Assembly (NCBI GenBank): GCA_020650975.1
Contig: JAIPMN010000518.1
Location: forward strand, 1-51,494
DNA from: Apostichopus californicus
Taxonomy: Eukaryota; Echinodermata; Holothuroidea; Aspidochirotida; Stichopodidae
Length of the DNA stretch: 51,494 bases
Direction: 5' to 3'
Position 1 is the first letter of the stretch; each line of letters opens with the position of its first letter. The notes under the pieces are model-generated. The model had not been told where the DNA came from. It was given only the letters and a program-made list of their open reading frames with translations, and made no database searches. The translations under genes and the position numbers were made by a program. Positions 48,701 to 51,494 of this stretch are shown piece after piece.

Positions 48701-50503
48701 AACTCAAAAATCTAAAAACACGAGAAGACTATAAAACAGACCAAAACCTATAAAAAACAAAACAAAGGATAAGCACATAAAATAGAGTTGTATAAAAGTA
48801 AAAGTCTAGATAAAAACACGAGTATATAAAAGTGACAAAATCACTTTGAGAAACTAAAAATTTTCTTAAATATGGCGAGAGATTTGGCAGTCTTTTATGT
48901 CGTGTGGTAGGATGTACAGTAGTAGGATGCTGTGTGTTAGGATAGAACCAAACAATGCTGCATACCGTAGTGTTCATATACTGAAACAGCTGTGAGAAAA
49001 TGGGAGTTGATCATGCAGGAAATACACCAAACATTGTACAGTGTCTTAGCAATGTCATGCAAACAAGTCATCATTTTATTAAATTTTTCTCAGACATTAT
49101 TGCCTTTGAAGAAACAACCAGGTCTCATTATTGTTGTCTTATTTTTCTTTGGTTTTTGTCATCGTCTTGTAAGAAATCATTTGTAACAATCGCTCTCTGC
49201 CAGAGTTTTTCATGTTTGTTGTAACCAAGGTTACTAGCAATTGGAAAAAATCTCTTTTTCATTTTGAATTTTGCAAATAGAAGCATTATTTACCGTTATG
49301 AAAATAAGAGTAATTATCACAACCTTGACATGTTTGAGTAACGTTTATGTAGCTCTATCGTTAACCAATGGCTGGAGACAGACATGGAGGACACTGCCTA
49401 CGTAGTCAAACTGTTTGTTTGTTAGACTTAATCGAAGGTTATAGCATTTTTTAATAAATAGACAGATGCTTTTATGAGAAATCTTTGAAGTTGTTAGCTT
49501 TTGGCAAAGACAATGTTGTTGTTGTCTTATGTGTTTTTTTTCATAAAATTGACTGTTGTTAGGATCTCCCTTACGTTACAGAACAAAATAACAAGGGTTA
49601 TTAGAGGAGTTTTCTGGCTTTGCTTTTGGTCCAATGTTTGGTTCATAGTAGAAATTAATGACCCAAAATTTTGTCCTCTTTCATTTGAGTGAATTGTTTC
49701 TTTAATGGTACATTATATAGACGGTCGAGATCTTATGTTAAACGAAACACAAATCCAATCGTAACCTTTGATTTATAAGATATGGTTCTTTGGGAAGAAC
49801 GACTCCCCAAAACAGCTAAGAAAATATCTTGATTCTTTTGGGCAGAAATATCCTAATATAGGTGTTGTGTCAGGGAGATGTTATGTGATTAATTCTGTGA
49901 TGTCACAGTGCCACTACAGACTTAGGATCTGTAATTCTGTGATGTCACAGTGCCACTACAGACTTAGGATCTGTAATTCTGTGATGTCACAGTGCCACTA
50001 CAGACTTAGGGATCTGAAACCTTGTACATTTTCTCTATTTTGTTTCCATTTTTTTTCAAGGTAGAAATGTTAACAGTGATGAAACCAACGACATCCTTAG
50101 GACGAGTTGAGAGGCTCAATATTTTAGACTCGGCGTTTGTAAAGCCCATCAGAAACTATTACATTGTACATTGTAGTAAATAAGAGAAGAACAAATGGAA
50201 GTGCATGTATTTCGATTGATGATGTCAGATTTATACAGTTGCTATGCCAAATTTAAACACAAAATTATTCCATTGTGTGATGACTTGGCGCTGAAATTGG
50301 TCTATTTATTTGGAATGTGACAAATCATTAGAGCCAAAAGGTTCATGCTCGGTCTGATCTTTATTGTCCCTTCACAGATCTACAACGAAATGATCCGTGA
50401 CCTGTTGAGTCCGTCCACCGGCTACTTGGATTTGAGAGAGCACGCGTCTGGAGCAGTACAGGTTGCTGGCATTTCCGAGGTTTCGACCAACTCCTCAACA
50501 GAG
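30750..50503 (+). CDS. KIF19: KIF19, kinesin-8 family ciliary motor, N-terminal part (gene runs off the right edge)
   Basis: Exons: 30750-30791, 31740-31820, 32489-32599, 44683-44770, 46212-46348, 50378-50503; the last ends at a donor with further exons outside the window. Frame is continuous for 195 codons. The start has a good context (ATCACCATGC), an in-frame stop at 30702-30704, and a short 14-residue leader as in vertebrate KIF19. Motor-domain landmarks: VALRIRP (15-21); a KIF19-type VVLMDP..DP.DVLRA.RSREK segment (about 43-64); NATVFAYGATGAGKTYTMLG with P-loop at 105-112; EVSMSYLEIYNEMIRDLLSP; QVAGISEVST. KIF19 walks to microtubule plus ends and depolymerises them at ciliary tips, limiting cilium length. 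KIF18 is the nearest alternative and shares the GATGAGKT P-loop, but the RSREK, MLGTDEDPGI and YLDLRE segments are KIF19-like. Switch I, switch II and the tail lie beyond the window. Confidence 0.95.
32078..32160 (+). repeat. Short dispersed repeat with ACCTGTCTCCTCACAACC core
   Basis: The sequence TTCGCTCCTCGCTTACCTGT followed by CTCCTCACAACCTTAGCACC recurs in variant form near 32625-32670, 33370-33410, 35345-35385 and 35818-35880, with single related copies near 29775 and, reversed, 15950. The 35818 copy sits in a duplication-flanked insertion absent from its paralogue, which suggests it was mobile. Family unknown. Confidence 0.6.
33313..37168 (+). repeat. About 2-kb tandem duplication in a KIF19 intron
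   Basis: Copy 1 is about 33313-35287 and copy 2 about 35288-37168. They align from CTAATATTGTACCTGCTACC to CTTCAGACTGACAATACCA with high similarity. Copy 1 alone holds a 236-bp TTAA element near its right end. Copy 2 alone has an insertion of about 130 bp near 35813-35930, flanked by AAAACATCAC on both sides, and an extra segment of about 75 bp near 36868-36945. Confidence 0.92.
35000..35235 (+). mobile_element. TTAA-flanked MITE (piggyBac-type target), 236 bp
   Basis: Inverted termini of about 24 bp (left AGGTAGTCAGTATAGGCCCC; right, reversed, AGGTATGGTATATTGGCCCC) are bounded by TTAA at 34996-34999 and 35236-35239. The other copy of the surrounding duplication has a single TTAA and no element (ATGCCGTTAAATACATG, near 37111-37127), so this is a filled/empty pair. 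A perfect 20-bp palindrome, AATTATAGCATGCTATAATT, lies at 35021-35040. No transposase; it must have been mobilised in trans. Confidence 0.85.
37738..37807. repeat. 70-bp fold-back with two CTCF-like motifs
   Basis: CCAACAGAGGGCGC (37747-37760) fits the CTCF core CCANNAGRKGGCRS at every position. A second copy, TTAACAGAGGGCGC (37778-37791), differs in its first two bases. The outer parts form an imperfect inverted repeat (TTGGAC at 37738-37743 and GTCCAA at 37802-37807, with CAACAG/CTGTTG inside). It could be an insulator-type site or simply the core of a tiny fold-back transposon. Confidence 0.45.
40210..40935. repeat. Two-phase tandem array in a KIF19 intron
   Basis: Nine units begin with TTGGACAGGGCATCACAGC or a variant, near 40221, 40324, 40422, 40523, 40622, 40694, 40767, 40839 and 40912. 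The first spacings are 98-103 bp, then the unit drops to 72-73 bp. The shorter form lacks the AAAGAGAGATAATTAAACAG part. The short units are the most alike, so they amplified last. Confidence 0.92.
42057..42091. repeat. CTGT/CAGT tetranucleotide microsatellite
   Basis: A run of about four CTGT units passes directly into about five CAGT units. Intronic in KIF19. Confidence 0.9.
46989..47337 (-). mobile_element. 5'-truncated LINE (L2/CR1-like) 3' end
   Basis: On the minus strand an 88-codon frame (47071-47337) reads TRTLRSSNKLYLTVPKPRLK, then YGYRSFQFSGFYLWNKLPDH, then a FKSLLKTHLF motif. This is the typical end of a non-LTR retrotransposon reverse-transcriptase protein. It is followed by a short 3' UTR with GTAAAGCGC and TTTGGCGCTAT and a (TTA)n tail at 46989-47003. 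The 5' part is missing, as is usual for incomplete target-primed reverse transcription. The fragment lies antisense in KIF19 intron 5 and is open but too short to be functional. Confidence 0.85.
48543..48960 (-). mobile_element. Second LINE/SINE-like tail sharing the same 3' end
   Basis: On the minus strand the 3' end reads GTAAAGCGCG, then TTTGGCGCTAT, then a (TTA)n tail at about 48544-48559, the same order as in the LINE fragment at 46989. Upstream no reverse-transcriptase frame is recognisable, so it is either a decayed LINE copy or a SINE that borrows the LINE tail. The 5' boundary is uncertain. Confidence 0.5.
49891..50016. repeat. Three perfect-looking 42-bp tandem units with CRE-like cores
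   Basis: Units start at 49891, 49933 and 49975, each with AATTCTGTGATGTCACAGTG then CCACTACAGACTTAGGATCT. TGATGTCA is a CRE/ATF-type variant inside the near-palindrome CTGTGATGTCACAG. It lies in KIF19 intron 5, about 360 bp before exon 6. The 42-bp period keeps an open frame by chance; it is not coding. Confidence 0.93.
50346..50376 (+). other. KIF19 exon 6 acceptor tract
   Basis: A pyrimidine-rich tract ending in TTCACAG precedes exon 6. It fixes the exon start at 50378, because the frame IYNEMIRDLL joins in phase 0 to SMSYLE of exon 5. Confidence 0.7.
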
Positions 50504-51039
50504 GTATGTAAACTTTACCTTGCAATACTTTATACAGATGCTGTTTTCATTATTGATTGTTTCTGATTATTAAAACATTTTGAGGCTCATCAATGAAAGC
50601 GGCTGGATAAAATCAGTCTAACGTAATGACAACTAGGGTCGGTTTCTCAGATGCAACACAAAGTTCCAGAGGAAATCAAATACTTTAATGAACAAAATGA
50701 TGTTGAATGTCTTGATCCAACGGCACTCTGCTGCGCATATAAAAGTTAAAAGAAGTATGTTTTGTTGAGTTATTAGAATTTATCAAAAAAACCAAAAAAA
50801 ATGGATTATCATCATTACCATGTAGCTCTGCACCAAGGAGCCAACATCATCATCATCATCATTGTAGCCTTAAAGGTGCATTCCAGACCCTATCTCTGAA
50901 ATAGTTATAGTAACATTACTAGAAATCAAGTTCTTTTTCTTTTATCTTGTTTGGTTGAACCATATCATACCAAAGACTAAAATTCTGCCTGGAGTCATCC
51001 TATATTACGTACTGTAATCTGACATCTTGCAGTAAATTG

Positions 51040-51494
51040 TAATTATGCCATAATTAATGTGGAGCGATTCCATAGGAGCTGAATGGTTTTGTTGTTGATG
51101 CCTGTTCAGTAGCAGTTTTTTTGTAATTTTACACATTTATGTCATTGAAGTCAATATCAGACTATGTGGGTGGAATGTAGGTGTTGTGTTGATGATAACT
51201 AACAGTAATCAAGAAGGTAAACATACTGTGTCCACACAATGCATCCATGCAATGATGACGCAAAGACGCGCTCTGAATTCACTCTTGGCCTCCTTTCTTT
51301 GTTTTTGGGTGTCTTACTGTAAACTCCATCGTGAGCTTATTGTAATTATGCAGTTTAATTAATGTGGAGCGCTTCCATAGGAGCGGTATGGTTTTGTTGT
51401 TTCAATGCCTATTTAGTAGCCGTTTTGTAATTTACACATGTATGTATGTCATTAAAGTCAATATCAGACTATGTGGGTGGAATGTAGGTGTTGT
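51040..51494. repeat. About 304-bp tandem duplication at the right edge
   Basis: Sequence from about 51040 (TAATTAATGTGGAGCG...) repeats from about 51345 with moderate divergence. Both copies share TCAATATCAGACTATGTGGG and TGGAATGTAGGTGTTGT; the second copy is cut by the window end. Intronic in KIF19. Confidence 0.9.

Noticed and set aside
49768-50064. Open frame with repeated NSVMSQCHYRLRIC peptide
   Set aside because: The 42-bp unit is a multiple of three, so any frame stays open; it lies inside a KIF19 intron.

Overview
The window is animal nuclear DNA with intron-rich genes and GT-AG introns. It is AT-rich and full of minisatellites, small transposons and local tandem duplications. The gene set (ATG14 with a BATS-type C-terminus, FSIP1, KIF19, a FAM91A1 first exon) and the many TAGGCCTA-type clusters suggest a marine invertebrate deuterostome, probably an echinoderm. 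A holothurian or sea urchin is a guess from style; no species marker was read.

Layout. (1) 1-2500: a lone first coding exon of FAM91A1 (+), followed by a fold-back element with internal satellite repeats; no further FAM91A1 exon is found. (2) 2582-11480 (+): a complete 11-exon ATG14 gene (505 codons), the autophagy-specific subunit of the Beclin 1/VPS34 lipid kinase complex. (3) 11.5-15.6 kb: a convergent intergenic region with a hAT-type MITE and a higher-order tandem array. (4) 15641-23273 (-): the complete 10-exon coding part of FSIP1 (641 codons), a sperm-flagellum protein family. (5) 24.2-30.7 kb: a gene-poor divergent spacer with a 0.28-kb tandem duplication, a full CRE octamer and a second hAT-type MITE containing a 40-N assembly gap. 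(6) 30750-50503 (+, runs off the right edge): the first six coding exons of KIF19, a ciliary kinesin-8, including a 12.1-kb intron holding a 2-kb tandem duplication, a TTAA-flanked MITE with its empty paralogous site, minisatellites and a fold-back with CTCF-like motifs. LINE tail fragments lie in a later KIF19 intron.

The genes do not form a pathway. FSIP1 and KIF19 are both axoneme/cilium genes in head-to-head orientation, but 7.5 kb separates their start codons, so shared control is only a possibility. No operon, CRISPR, tRNA or rRNA was seen.

Most interesting points. Three separate tandem duplications each copy a splice site of a real exon (ATG14 exon 7 acceptor, FSIP1 exon 3 acceptor, FSIP1 exon 3 donor), leaving decoy sites. 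FAM91A1 exon 1 is stranded directly upstream of ATG14. The internally duplicated KIF19 intron provides a before/after pair for a TTAA transposon. All gene names come from recalled family sequences and reading-frame and splice-phase continuity; no database search was run.
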